A stretch of DNA of 64,000 nucleotides from Tenacibaculum aquimarinum (GTDB lineage: Bacteria > Bacteroidota > Bacteroidia > Flavobacteriales > Flavobacteriaceae), in contig NZ_JAKGSC010000005.1 of the NCBI RefSeq assembly GCF_022478115.1, positions 55,281-119,280 on the forward strand. The letters run 5' to 3'. A program made the position numbers and the translations under genes. Position 1 is the first letter of the stretch; the number at the start of each line of letters is the position of its first letter. The notes under the pieces are model-generated. The model worked only from the letters and a program-made list of their open reading frames with translations, ran no database searches and had not been told where the DNA came from. Below are positions 1 through 10,414 of this stretch, piece by piece.

Positions 1-2461
1 CTGTAATGTCTTGCATTTGCAATCCATAACGTAAATCTGGTCTATCACAACCATATTTGTCCATTGCATTTTTATACGTTATTACTTCAAAAGGATGTAA
101 AATCCATTTTTTACCATAAATTTTTCTTACTATTTCATTAAACATTTTGGTGTTTAAATCGATAATCTGTTGCATACTTGCGTACGCCATTTCAATATCT
201 AATTGTGTAAACTCTGGCTGTCTGTCTCCACGAGAATCTTCATCTCTAAAACAACGTGCAATTTGGAAGTATTTTTCAAATCCACCAACCATTAACATTT
301 GTTTAAATTGTTGTGGCGCTTGTGGAAGCGTATAAAAAGAACCTGCTTGTTTTCTTGTTGGCACAATAAATTCTCTTGCGCCTTCGTCTGTACCAGCAGT
401 TAAAATTGGTGTTTCAATTTCTAAAAATTCCTCTTCATCTAAAATATCTCGCATTAGCTTGATTACTTTATGACGGTTTACAATTGCTTTACGAACCTCA
501 TCATTTCTATGGTCTAAAAATTTGTATTGAAAACGAACCTGCTCGTTACTTTTAAACGCTCTTTTAATTTCGAAAGGCAACGTTTTAGAAAGGTTTAAAA
601 TCTCTAAACTAGCTGTTTCTAATTCTAATTTACCGGTTCTTAAACCTGCATTATAATCGTCTTCATTTCTTTGAACTACAACACCTGTTACAGCAATTAC
701 CGATTCTGGTTTCAGCTTTACTAGTTCATCTAAATTAGGAAACGTTTCTTTACTTAAACGTACTTGAAAAACTTGATTACTTGAATCTCTTAAATCGATA
801 AAAATTAATTCTCCATGATCTCTAACACTAGAAACCCAACCTGATAACGTTACCTCTTCATTAATAGAAGCTTCGGATAATTGAGATATTTTATGGGTTC
901 TATAATTTTCCTTGATTATTATAGGAACTGTTGGCAATTCTTCCTCTTGGTTGTTGCCCTTTTGTTTTTGGTTGTTAGTTGTTGTTTTACTTTCTTCATT
1001 ATTATTTGAAGTTTGTACAACAACTTTATTACTTAAAGCATCTAAAATGCCCTCACGAATTACTTTTCCTGAAGCTCCTTTACCTATAATTCCAATTACT
1101 TTACCAACTAAAATACCTGCTTTACCTTGGTTTCCTGCTTTAATATCGTTTGCAATTGCTTCATTTTCTGAAACTACCTTCTGAATTGCAGCTTCAATTT
1201 GAGCTCCAGAAATTGTATTTGTTTTAAAATATGCTGTATAGTCAAATTTTGAATCTTCTAATAACGATGTAATAGCATTTTGAGCCAAAACAATAGTTAC
1301 TTTATCTTCTTTTAATAAAGTAAAAATAGCACTTAAGTCGTCAATATTCTGAATATCCTTATATTGTTCTGGTTTAATATTGTTGGTTAACGTTTTTGCT
1401 ACAAAAGAAGCATCATTCACCTTATTATTAATAGCCACAAAGGTTTCTGAACGTAACGAATCTGCTGTAAAAAACTTAGCATCTTGTGGTAAAACGCCAC
1501 CTTTTATCAAAATTGATTCAACTGCAAATGGCAAAGTGCTAACGTCTACATCTATACTTTCTACCACTTGTTTAATGCTTACAAAAGGTAAATCTGGCTC
1601 AGAAATAAAACGATAATCTGCTTCAAATTCCTTTTTACGCATGGTTTTGGTTTGCTTTAAATCGGCATCCCATAAAACCGTAGTTTGGTCTGGTCTAAAG
1701 GCGTTATTTTCTACGTAATAATTTAATTGCTTTTCAATTTCTTCCTTTAAAGCATCTACCATAAACTTAAAAGAATTTAAGTTTTTGATTTCTGTTCTTG
1801 GGTTTAAAACATTGCTATTTTTCTTTCTTAAAGATACAGAAACATCCGATTTAAACTCTCCTTTTTCTAGGTTTGCTTCCGATATTTTTAAATTCTGAAC
1901 AATACGCTGAATGTATTGTGCGTATGTAGATGCATCTTCAATATTACGAATACAAGGTTCGGTAACAATTTCAATTAACGGAACACCAGCTTTATTAAAA
2001 TCGACTAAAGAAACTTTCTTTTCGTGCATTAATTTTGCCGCATCTTCCTCTATATGAACTTGTGTTAATTCTACCGTAAATTGACTTCCATCATTTCTAA
2101 AACAAGAAACTTTTCCGTCTGGAATTACCGGATTATGGAACTGAGTAATCTGAATATTCTTCGGATTATCAGGATATTCATAATGTTTACGATCCCACGA
2201 GATTACTTCATTAGAAAAAGTAGATTCTACTGCTTTACCAAAATAAATAGCCTTTGTAATTGCTTCTTTGTTAATAGAAGGCAAAACGCCCATTTGTCCC
2301 GTACAAACAGAACAAATATTCTGGTTTGGTTGTTCTATTTCTTGATTTGCACAAGAACAGAATAACTTTGTGTTTGTATTTAGTCGAACGTGTGTTTCTA
2401 AACCGATTACTAACTCTAAATCGTGCTTTTCTATAAGCTCATTTAATTGTTCCAATTCCAT
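1..2461 (-). CDS. gatB/aspS: Bifunctional GatB / aspartyl-tRNA synthetase fusion (3' end beyond window)
   Basis: The frame runs open from an ATG at 2461 to the left edge, giving 820 residues without a stop. Residues 1 to about 475 are GatB, the tRNA-binding subunit that, with GatA and GatC, amidates Asp-tRNA(Asn) or Glu-tRNA(Gln). They include the ELVIGLETHVRL start, a Cys cluster (CSCANQ, CSVCTG) and a YqeY-like tail ending REGILDAL. A polar linker of about 45 residues (QTSNNNEESKTTT and following) leads into AspRS: the OB fold (GWVSSVRDHGELIFIDLRD) and class II motif 2 (FRDEDSRGDRQPEFTQLDIE). About 285 C-terminal residues should lie outside the window. I checked that the frame is continuous across the junction. 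His549 in RDHG sits where Pseudomonas non-discriminating AspRS has His and E. coli AspRS has Leu, suggesting it charges both tRNA(Asp) and tRNA(Asn). The start overlaps the gatA stop as TAATG. Confidence 0.93.
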   Translation of the reverse strand, partial: MELEQLNELIEKHDLELVIGLETHVRLNTNTKLFCSCANQEIEQPNQNICSVCTGQMGVLPSINKEAITKAIYFGKAVESTFSNEVISWDRKHYEYPDNPKNIQITQFHNPVIPDGKVSCFRNDGSQFTVELTQVHIEEDAAKLMHEKKVSLVDFNKAGVPLIEIVTEPCIRNIEDASTYAQYIQRIVQNLKISEANLEKGEFKSDVSVSLRKKNSNVLNPRTEIKNLNSFKFMVDALKEEIEKQLNYYVENNAFRPDQTTVLWDADLKQTKTMRKKEFEADYRFISEPDLPFVSIKQVVESIDVDVSTLPFAVESILIKGGVLPQDAKFFTADSLRSETFVAINNKVNDASFVAKTLTNNIKPEQYKDIQNIDDLSAIFTLLKEDKVTIVLAQNAITSLLEDSKFDYTAYFKTNTISGAQIEAAIQKVVSENEAIANDIKAGNQGKAGILVGKVIGIIGKGASGKVIREGILDALSNKVVVQTSNNNEESKTTTNNQKQKGNNQEEELPTVPIIIKENYRTHKISQLSEASINEEVTLSGWVSSVRDHGELIFIDLRDSSNQVFQVRLSKETFPNLDELVKLKPESVIAVTGVVVQRNEDDYNAGLRTGKLELETASLEILNLSKTLPFEIKRAFKSNEQVRFQYKFLDHRNDEVRKAIVNRHKVIKLMRDILDEEEFLEIETPILTAGTDEGAREFIVPTRKQAGSFYTLPQAPQQFKQMLMVGGFEKYFQIARCFRDEDSRGDRQPEFTQLDIEMAYASMQQIIDLNTKMFNEIVRKIYGKKWILHPFEVITYKNAMDKYGCDRPDLRYGLQMQDIT

Positions 2462-3861
2462 TATATCGTATCTTTTAAGAAGTTAGCAAACTTCAAAACA
2501 AGTTCGTCATTATTTTTTGCTGCCGTAATTTGTAAACCAGTTTCTGTTCCTTGTGGCACTGTTAACGTTGGCAATTGCCCTAAACTAAAACCAACCGTAT
2601 ACGCATCAGACAAATACATTGCTAATGGATCTTTTAAACTATCACCAATTTTTGGAGGTGAGTTTGGAGTAACTGGTGATAAAATAACATCAACTTCTTT
2701 AAAATCTTTTTCAAAATTTTCAGAAATCTGGTCTCTTAAATTCAATCCTTTTAAATAAATTTCATCAGAAAAACCTTGAGATAATACTTGATTACCACCA
2801 ATAATTCTACGTTTTGTTTCTTCTGAAAAGTTTTCTGAACGTGTAATAGAATAGGTATCCTTTAAATTAGCACCTTCTATTCTATTTCCGTAATTTGTAC
2901 CATCTAATCTGGAAAGATTTGATGCCGTTTCTGCCATTGCCAAGGTGTAATAAGTAGAAACTAAGGTATCAGATTCAAAGAAATCTAATTCTTTTACTTC
3001 AATTCCTTTGGCTTTAATTTTTTCTATAGATGCTAAAAAATCTGCTTTTACTTTTGCGTCAATTGCATCAGTTTCTATAAAGTTTTTAAAATAACCAACG
3101 GTTTTAATTTCATCAGCATTTAAAATAGTTTCTTCTGATATTGCTTCTGATTGATACGTAGTTTGATCTTTTACATCTTTACCACTCATTACATTTAAAA
3201 CAATTCTAATATCTTCTATCGATTTTGCAATGGGCCCAACACAATCTGTAGATGATGCGTATGCCATTAATCCGAATCTAGAAATTCTTCCGTAAGTTGG
3301 TTTTAATCCATATATTTTATTATAACCTGCCGGTTGACGAACAGAACCTCCTGTATCTCCACCAATTGAAAAAACAGTATAATCTTTGGCAACGTTTACT
3401 GCAGAACCTCCACTTGATCCTCCAGAAACTAAGTCTGTATTAATGGCGTTTTTAACGGCTCCAAAAATGGTGTTTTCAGAAGAAGAACCGTGTCCAAAAG
3501 AATCACAATTTTCTTTTACTAAAGGAATTGCACCTGCATCTAATAATTTCTGAATAGCAGTTGCCGTATAAGGTGATTTGTATTTCCTCAACAAATCTGA
3601 ACTTGCAGTTGTTAAAGTTCCTTGCACCATGTACACATCTTTAATTCCGAATGGAATTCCTTCTAACAAGCCAATTTCTTCTCCGTTTGCAATTTTAACA
3701 TCTACTTTTGCTGCTAAATCTAACGCCAGATTGTCTAAAAGTGAATTAACAGTATTGTGTGTATTCAATTTTAATAAATCTAATCTTTCTTGCACTAAAT
3801 TTGTACATGAAATTTCTTTTTTCATCAATTGTTGATGAATTTTATGTATTTGAGATTCCAT
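2461..3861 (-). CDS. gatA: Asp-tRNA(Asn)/Glu-tRNA(Gln) amidotransferase subunit A
   Basis: This is the glutaminase subunit of GatCAB, 466 residues. It releases ammonia from glutamine and passes it to GatB for transamidation of misacylated tRNA. The amidase signature is complete: Lys74 in GIKDVY, cis-Ser149 in GGSSGGSA and nucleophile Ser173 in DTGGSVRQPA. The spacings (75 and 24) match the Lys-Ser-Ser triad of Staphylococcus GatA (Lys79, Ser154, Ser178). It starts 2 bp after the gatC stop and ends in a TAATG overlap with gatB/aspS, so all three genes are probably co-transcribed. Full length; no defect seen. Confidence 0.95.
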   Translation of the reverse strand: MESQIHKIHQQLMKKEISCTNLVQERLDLLKLNTHNTVNSLLDNLALDLAAKVDVKIANGEEIGLLEGIPFGIKDVYMVQGTLTTASSDLLRKYKSPYTATAIQKLLDAGAIPLVKENCDSFGHGSSSENTIFGAVKNAINTDLVSGGSSGGSAVNVAKDYTVFSIGGDTGGSVRQPAGYNKIYGLKPTYGRISRFGLMAYASSTDCVGPIAKSIEDIRIVLNVMSGKDVKDQTTYQSEAISEETILNADEIKTVGYFKNFIETDAIDAKVKADFLASIEKIKAKGIEVKELDFFESDTLVSTYYTLAMAETASNLSRLDGTNYGNRIEGANLKDTYSITRSENFSEETKRRIIGGNQVLSQGFSDEIYLKGLNLRDQISENFEKDFKEVDVILSPVTPNSPPKIGDSLKDPLAMYLSDAYTVGFSLGQLPTLTVPQGTETGLQITAAKNNDELVLKFANFLKDTI

Positions 3862-3863
3862 AA

Positions 3864-4133
3864 TTATTCTTCTATCACTTTAGCAACTACTAAAAATCCG
3901 TTCTTTTCTTTTGGGAAGTTTTCAATAATGATTTCTTTTTCCGCTTGCGGACTATCAATTACAATGTCTTCTCTTAATTCATCTAAAGACACTGCGTTAT
4001 TATGATTTGCATTAATAGCATTATTATTTGAAGTATTTGCGTTTTTAATTGTTTCAAACAATTTACCTACAGCTTCAGATTCTTTAGCTCCTTTAATACT
4101 CGACAAAATGTCGACAGTCATTATTTTACTCAT
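3864..4133 (-). CDS. gatC: Atypical GatC, amidotransferase subunit C
   Basis: 89 residues from an ATG at 4133. The frame extends upstream to 4208, but that part reads through a REP-like repeat, so I took the inner start. The C-terminal half matches GatC, the small belt-like subunit that stabilises GatA/GatB (LREDIVIDSPQAEKEIII then NFPKEKNGFLVVAKVIEE, compared with the usual LREDxV...NAPexxxGFFxVPKV). The N-terminal half does not show the usual two-helix GatC start. Instead it carries an Asn-rich stretch (NANTSNNNAINANHNN, 9 Asn in 16 residues). Position directly before gatA supports the call. It could be a diverged or partly rebuilt GatC. Confidence 0.8.
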   Translation of the reverse strand: MSKIMTVDILSSIKGAKESEAVGKLFETIKNANTSNNNAINANHNNAVSLDELREDIVIDSPQAEKEIIIENFPKEKNGFLVVAKVIEE

Positions 4134-4147
4134 TTCTTTATTTTTAG

Positions 4148-4170
4148 TCTCCCACTTTCGCGAGAATGAC
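4148..4170. repeat. REP-like palindrome, copy 1
   Basis: A short imperfect hairpin (TCTCCCACTTTCGCGAGAAT then GAC) of the type GTCATTCycGCGAAgGyrGGA, related to the copy at 31364-31388. It lies in the gatC 5' leader, between the attenuator and the gatC start. Confidence 0.6.
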
Positions 4171-4219
4171 AATTCATTTAAAACCCCGCAATAAAAAACG
4201 AGGAGCATTTCTTTAATTA

Positions 4220-4274
4220 AAAAAGCCTTCCAAAATTTGGAAGGCTTTATATATTTCTAAACAACAGCCTTCCG
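4220..4274 (-). promoter_or_regulatory. Attenuator: mutually exclusive antiterminator/terminator before gatC
   Basis: Read on the minus strand there are three arms. Arm 1 (4274-4267, GGAAGGCT) begins 3 nt after the stop of an Asn-rich leader ORF. Arm 2 is 4249-4240 (AAAGCCTTCC). Arm 3 is 4232-4220 (GGAAGGC then six U). Arm 1 pairs with arm 2 over 8 bp as an antiterminator. Arm 2 pairs with arm 3 over at least 10 bp with a U tract as an intrinsic terminator. A ribosome that reaches the leader stop would cover arm 1 and allow termination. A ribosome stalled at Asn codons would leave arm 1 free and allow read-through into gatCAB/aspS. The arrangement is visible directly; the mechanism is inferred from classical amino-acid attenuators. 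Confidence 0.85.
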
Positions 4275-4277
4275 TCC

Positions 4278-4325
4278 TATAAATTAGGATTATTGAAATT
4301 ACGATTGTTATTATTGTTTGCCATT
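4278..4325 (-). CDS. Asn-rich leader peptide of the gatCAB/aspS operon
   Basis: A 15-codon ORF with the product MANNNNNRNFNNPNL, followed by TAG. Nine of fifteen residues are Asn (codons AAC and AAT). It begins about 10 nt downstream of the expected transcription start and its stop is 3 nt before the antiterminator arm. This is the geometry of leader peptides in amino-acid operons (trpL, hisL). The downstream genes make Asn-tRNA(Asn), so the codon content fits the pathway. It was too short for ordinary gene calling. Confidence 0.85.
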
Positions 4326-4342
4326 TTTGTTATATTACTGAC

Positions 4343-4372
4343 AAATATATGTAGAAAATATGGTACAAAAAC
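4343..4372 (-). promoter_or_regulatory. Promoter of the gatCAB/aspS leader
   Basis: On the minus strand, TTTTTG (4372-4367) is followed 16 bp later by TATATTTG (4350-4343), a good match to the Bacteroidota -33 TTTG / -7 TAnnTTTG promoter with slightly short spacing. The start site would fall near 4335, about 10 nt before the leader ATG. Confidence 0.65.
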
Positions 4373-4654
4373 CTCTTTCTCTTATTTTTATAAGGCTATT
4401 GAAGTATTTGTAAAATATTGGTATTTAATTACAGATATTGTAAAATAACGCAAAATATTACATGTACTTTCATTAAATAAAGATTTTAAAGACACTGTAC
4501 ACATGCTTTAAAATAATTAAAATTGGCACTAAAAAAAACTAGATTGTTAATAAGCAATAACATTCTAATTGAAAATTTATTGATAATTAAATTTTCGTTT
4601 CTTATTTTTACAGCGAACATTCGCTAACAGAATTCAAAACACACAACAACAAAA
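4373..4654. other. Intergenic region upstream of pyruvate carboxylase
   Basis: Very AT-rich. A weak plus-strand promoter candidate for pyc is TTG at 4580-4582, 20 bp, then TATTTTTA at 4603-4610. A short inverted repeat, AGCGAACATTCGCT, lies at 4612-4625 just after it. I see no other gene here; the few ATG-led frames are under 20 codons and lack context. Confidence 0.4.
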
Positions 4655-7600
4655 ATGAAAATTAAAAAAGTACTTGTTGCCAACAGAGGAGAAATTGCTA
4701 TTAGAATTTTTAGAGCCTGTACAGAAATAAACGTTAAAACCGTAGGTGTTTATACGTTTGAAGATAGATACTCTTTACACAGATATAAAGCTGATGAATC
4801 TTATCAGATTGGAGAAAACAACGAACCTCTAAAACCGTATTTAAACATTGATGAAATTATTAGAGTTGCTTTAGAAAGTGGCGCTGACGCTATACATCCT
4901 GGTTATGGTTTTTTATCTGAAAATGCAAATCTTGCTCAAAAATGCGAAGACAACGGCCTTATTTTTGTTGGACCAAAAGTGTCTGTTCTAAAGTCTTTAG
5001 GTGATAAAATTACCGCAAAAGAAGTTGCTGTTGCTAATAATATTCCAATTATTAAAAGCAATAACAAACCTTTAAAGGATATTGAAACTGCTTTAAGCGA
5101 AGCTGATAAAATCGGCTATCCAATTATGCTAAAAGCTGCTTCTGGTGGAGGCGGAAGAGGAATGCGTGTTATTAGAAAAGCAGACGAATTAAAAAGAGCT
5201 TTTAACGAAAGTAAGCGAGAAGCATTAAATGCTTTTGGAGACGACACAGTTTTTCTAGAAAAATTTGTTGAAAACCCGAAGCATATAGAAATTCAAATTG
5301 TTGCCGATAATTACGGAAATACAGTTCACCTTTTTGAACGTGACTGTTCTGTGCAACGTCGTTACCAAAAAGTAATTGAATTTGCTCCTTCATTTGATTT
5401 AGCACAAGAAACAAAAGATGCACTTTACAAGTATGCAATTGACATTTGTAAAGCTGTAAATTATAACAATATTGGAACCGTAGAATTTTTAGTTGATGAT
5501 GATGGTTCTATCTATTTTATTGAAGTAAATCCAAGAGTTCAAGTAGAACACACGGTTACAGAAGTAGTAACAAATATCGACTTAATAAAAACACAGTTAT
5601 TTATTGCTGGCGGTTATAAACTGGCAGATCAGCAAATTAAGATACCAAATCAAGAAGCTGTAAAAGTAAATGGTTACGCGTTGCAATGTAGAATTACTAC
5701 GGAAGATCCTCAAAACGATTTTAAACCTGATTACGGAGAAATTACAACCTACAGAAGTGCGTCTGGATTCGGAATTCGTTTAGATGCCGGAAGCGTTTAT
5801 CAAGGTGCAATAATTTCTCCTTTCTTCGACTCTATGTTAGTAAAAGTTACTGCAAATAGCAGAACTTTGGATGGTGCTTGTAGAAAAATAAGGAGAGCTT
5901 TAGCTGAATTTAGAATTAGAGGTGTAAAAACCAACATGCCATTTTTGGATAATATTTTACAACACGAAACCTTTAGAAAAGGTGAAGTAACCGTAAACTT
6001 TATTAAACAAAATCCTGATTTATTCATCTTTAAAGCACCAAGAAATAGAGCTACAAAATTAGTTACGTATTTAGGTGATGTTATTGTAAACGGAAATCCG
6101 GATGTTAAAAAATTAGATCCAACTAAAACATTTTCACAACCTATTGTTCCTAAGTTTGATGCAAATGCAGCATTTCCAAAAGGAACAAAAGATTTATTAA
6201 CAGAATTAGGCCCAGACAAGTTTTCTCAATGGTTAAAAAATGAAAAGAAAGTTCATTTTACAGACACCACAATGCGAGATGCACATCAAAGTTTATTAGC
6301 AACCAGAATGCGCACGTATGATATGCTAAAAGTTGCTGAAGGTTACGCAAAAAACAATTCAAATATCTTTAGCATGGAAGTTTGGGGAGGCGCAACTTTT
6401 GATGTTTGTATGCGTTTTTTACAAGAAAATCCTTGGGAACGCCTACGATTATTAAGAAAATCGATGCCAAATGTATTACTTCAAATGTTAATTAGAGGTT
6501 CTAACGGAGTTGGTTACACAGCATATTCAGACAATTTAATTGAAAGTTTTGTACAGCAATCTTGGGAAAACGGAGTCGATATTTTTAGAATATTCGATTC
6601 ATTAAACTGGATGAAATCGATTGCACCATGTATCGAACATGTTCGTACAAAAACAGATGGTTTAGCAGAAGGTTCAATTTGTTATACAAACGATATTTTA
6701 GACCCAAAAAACAAAAAATACAACCTAAAATACTTCACAACTTTAGCAAAAGATATTGAAAATGCAGGTGCTCATATTCTTGCCATAAAAGATATGGCTG
6801 GTTTATTAAAACCGTATGCAGCTTTCGAGTTGGTTTCAGCCTTAAAACAAGAAGTAAATATTCCTATTCATTTACATACACATGATACTTCATCAATACA
6901 ATCCGCAACCTACCTAAAAGCTATTGAAGCTGGTGTAGATGTTGTTGATGTTGCTCTTGGCGGTTTATCTGGATTAACATCCCAACCCAACTTTAATTCG
7001 GTTGTAGAAATGATGAAATTCAACGAAAGAGAAAGCGGTTTAAATATCGATTCTTTAAATGAATATTCTAATTATTGGGAAACTGTAAGAGAATATTATT
7101 ATCCGTTTGAATCTGGCTTAAAAGCAGGTTCTGGTGAAGTTTTTCAACATGAAATTCCAGGCGGACAATATTCAAACTTAAAACCACAAGCTCAGGCTTT
7201 AGGTTTGGAAGATAGGTTCCATGAAATTACTAAAATGTACGGAGATGTTAACTTACTTTTTGGAGATATTGTAAAAGTAACGCCTAGCTCTAAAGTAGTT
7301 GGAGACATGGCACAATACTTAGTTAGTAACAATTTAACAGTTCAAGATGTTTTAGAGCGTGGTGACACCATTTCGTTTCCGCAATCTGTAGTAAGTTTCT
7401 TTAAAGGAGATTTAGGTCAACCTGTTGGTGGTTTTCCAAAAGAGCTACAAAAGTTAATTTTGAAAGATGAAAAACCTTACACAGACAGACCAAACGCACA
7501 TATTGAACCTATTGATATTGACAAAGAATACAAAGAGTTCAGAAAAATATTTGAAAACGATTTAAGTAGACCAATCGATTTTACTGATTTCTTATCCTAT

Positions 7601-8107
7601 AAATTATATCCAAAAGTATTTACAGAAGCCTATAACAAGCACTTAAAATTCGACAGTTTAATAAATTTACCAACCAAAAATTTCTTCTACGGAATGGAAC
7701 GAGGCGAAGAAATTATTATTGAGCTCGATAAAGGAAAAACCTTATTGATTACCTTAGATTCTATTGGAAGACCAAATAGTGACGGAATGGTAACTGTTTA
7801 TTTTAAAGTGAATGGACAAGGAAGATCTGTTCAGATAAAAAACAAATCTATTAAAGTTGATAAAGTAGAACATGCAAAAGCAGACAAAGCCAACCAGAAA
7901 GAAATTGGTGCTCCTTTACAAGGAATGTTATCTACTATTTTGGTTAAGAAAGGCGAAAAAGTAAGTAAAAATCAACCTTTATTTATTATTGAAGCCATGA
8001 AAATGGAAACCACAATTACAGCGACAGAAGACGCAACCATAAAACAACTCGTTTTAAAAGCTGGCATTATGGTAAATTCTGAAGATTTAGTGATTAAATT
8101 AGCATAA
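4655..8107 (+). CDS. pyc: Pyruvate carboxylase
   Basis: A single-chain biotin enzyme of 1150 residues that carboxylates pyruvate to oxaloacetate, feeding the TCA cycle (malate dehydrogenase lies 3 kb downstream). Biotin carboxylase domain at about 1-455 (KVLVANRGEIAIRIFRA, ATP-grasp SGGGGRGMRV, EVNPRVQVEHTVTE). Carboxyltransferase TIM barrel at about 525-800 (FTDTTMRDAHQSLLATRMRT, metal-site HLHTHDT). Tetramerisation/PYC_OADA region at about 820-1020. Biotinyl domain at the end with EAMKMET, biotin-accepting Lys1116. Length is typical. It is followed by an intrinsic terminator, so it is probably monocistronic. Confidence 0.96.
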   Translation: MKIKKVLVANRGEIAIRIFRACTEINVKTVGVYTFEDRYSLHRYKADESYQIGENNEPLKPYLNIDEIIRVALESGADAIHPGYGFLSENANLAQKCEDNGLIFVGPKVSVLKSLGDKITAKEVAVANNIPIIKSNNKPLKDIETALSEADKIGYPIMLKAASGGGGRGMRVIRKADELKRAFNESKREALNAFGDDTVFLEKFVENPKHIEIQIVADNYGNTVHLFERDCSVQRRYQKVIEFAPSFDLAQETKDALYKYAIDICKAVNYNNIGTVEFLVDDDGSIYFIEVNPRVQVEHTVTEVVTNIDLIKTQLFIAGGYKLADQQIKIPNQEAVKVNGYALQCRITTEDPQNDFKPDYGEITTYRSASGFGIRLDAGSVYQGAIISPFFDSMLVKVTANSRTLDGACRKIRRALAEFRIRGVKTNMPFLDNILQHETFRKGEVTVNFIKQNPDLFIFKAPRNRATKLVTYLGDVIVNGNPDVKKLDPTKTFSQPIVPKFDANAAFPKGTKDLLTELGPDKFSQWLKNEKKVHFTDTTMRDAHQSLLATRMRTYDMLKVAEGYAKNNSNIFSMEVWGGATFDVCMRFLQENPWERLRLLRKSMPNVLLQMLIRGSNGVGYTAYSDNLIESFVQQSWENGVDIFRIFDSLNWMKSIAPCIEHVRTKTDGLAEGSICYTNDILDPKNKKYNLKYFTTLAKDIENAGAHILAIKDMAGLLKPYAAFELVSALKQEVNIPIHLHTHDTSSIQSATYLKAIEAGVDVVDVALGGLSGLTSQPNFNSVVEMMKFNERESGLNIDSLNEYSNYWETVREYYYPFESGLKAGSGEVFQHEIPGGQYSNLKPQAQALGLEDRFHEITKMYGDVNLLFGDIVKVTPSSKVVGDMAQYLVSNNLTVQDVLERGDTISFPQSVVSFFKGDLGQPVGGFPKELQKLILKDEKPYTDRPNAHIEPIDIDKEYKEFRKIFENDLSRPIDFTDFLSYKLYPKVFTEAYNKHLKFDSLINLPTKNFFYGMERGEEIIIELDKGKTLLITLDSIGRPNSDGMVTVYFKVNGQGRSVQIKNKSIKVDKVEHAKADKANQKEIGAPLQGMLSTILVKKGEKVSKNQPLFIIEAMKMETTITATEDATIKQLVLKAGIMVNSEDLVIKLA

Positions 8108-8126
8108 AACACCATTTCCAACAAAT

Positions 8127-8154
8127 TAAAAACCTCGCTTTTGCGAGGTTTTTT
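8127..8154 (+). terminator. Terminator after pyc
   Basis: AACCTCGC-TTTT-GCGAGGTT hairpin preceded by A-rich and followed by T-rich sequence, starting about 20 bp after the pyc stop. Confidence 0.85.
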
Positions 8155-8305
8155 AGGTTTTTCAATTTTACATCAACATAAAAAAGTATTCAAATTAAAT
8201 TTAAAGTCATTTTTAAGCGATTTAAGCCACTTTTTTCTTCTTAACAAATGTTGATAATTATCAACTTCACTTCATTAAAAGCTTTTATTTAATATCAAAA
8301 TTTCG

Positions 8306-8313
8306 TAAATTTG
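8306..8313 (+). promoter_or_regulatory. -7 box of the gyrB promoter
   Basis: TAAATTTG fits TAnnTTTG. No clear TTTG element lies 17-23 bp upstream, so the -33 contact is weak. The start site would be near 8320, just before a hairpin at 8326-8350. Confidence 0.5.
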
Positions 8314-8325
8314 ATACAATTCAAG

Positions 8326-8350
8326 TCGTCTTATTTAAAGACGATTTTTT
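8326..8350 (+). terminator. Terminator-like hairpin in the gyrB 5' leader
   Basis: TCGTCTT-ATTTA-AAGACGA followed by six T, lying between the predicted gyrB start site and its ATG (8382). It has the form of an intrinsic terminator but sits in a leader, so it may attenuate gyrB or protect the 5' end. No alternative pairing arm was found. Confidence 0.55.
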
Positions 8351-8360
8351 ATGAAATTAA

Positions 8361-10319
<1,959 letters not shown>

Positions 10320-10336
10320 TTATTAGCAACAAACTT

Positions 10337-10368
10337 AAAAGCCCAATTAATTTAGATTGGGCTTTTTT
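10337..10368 (+). terminator. Terminator after gyrB
   Basis: AAAGCCCAAT ... ATTGGGCTTTTTT hairpin, 18 bp after the gyrB stop. Confidence 0.85.
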
Positions 10369-10414
10369 ATGCACTAAATTTCAGTTTCATATATTTACGT
10401 AAAACTACTACAAC

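Noticed and set aside
4134..4208. N-terminal extension of gatC to the ATG at 4208
   Set aside because: The added 25 residues are encoded by a REP-like repeat and terminator-proximal leader; GatC proteins start near the inner ATG at 4133.
4361..4414. 17-codon ORF upstream of pyc
   Set aside because: It precedes the likely pyc promoter and has no accompanying structure or conservation evidence.
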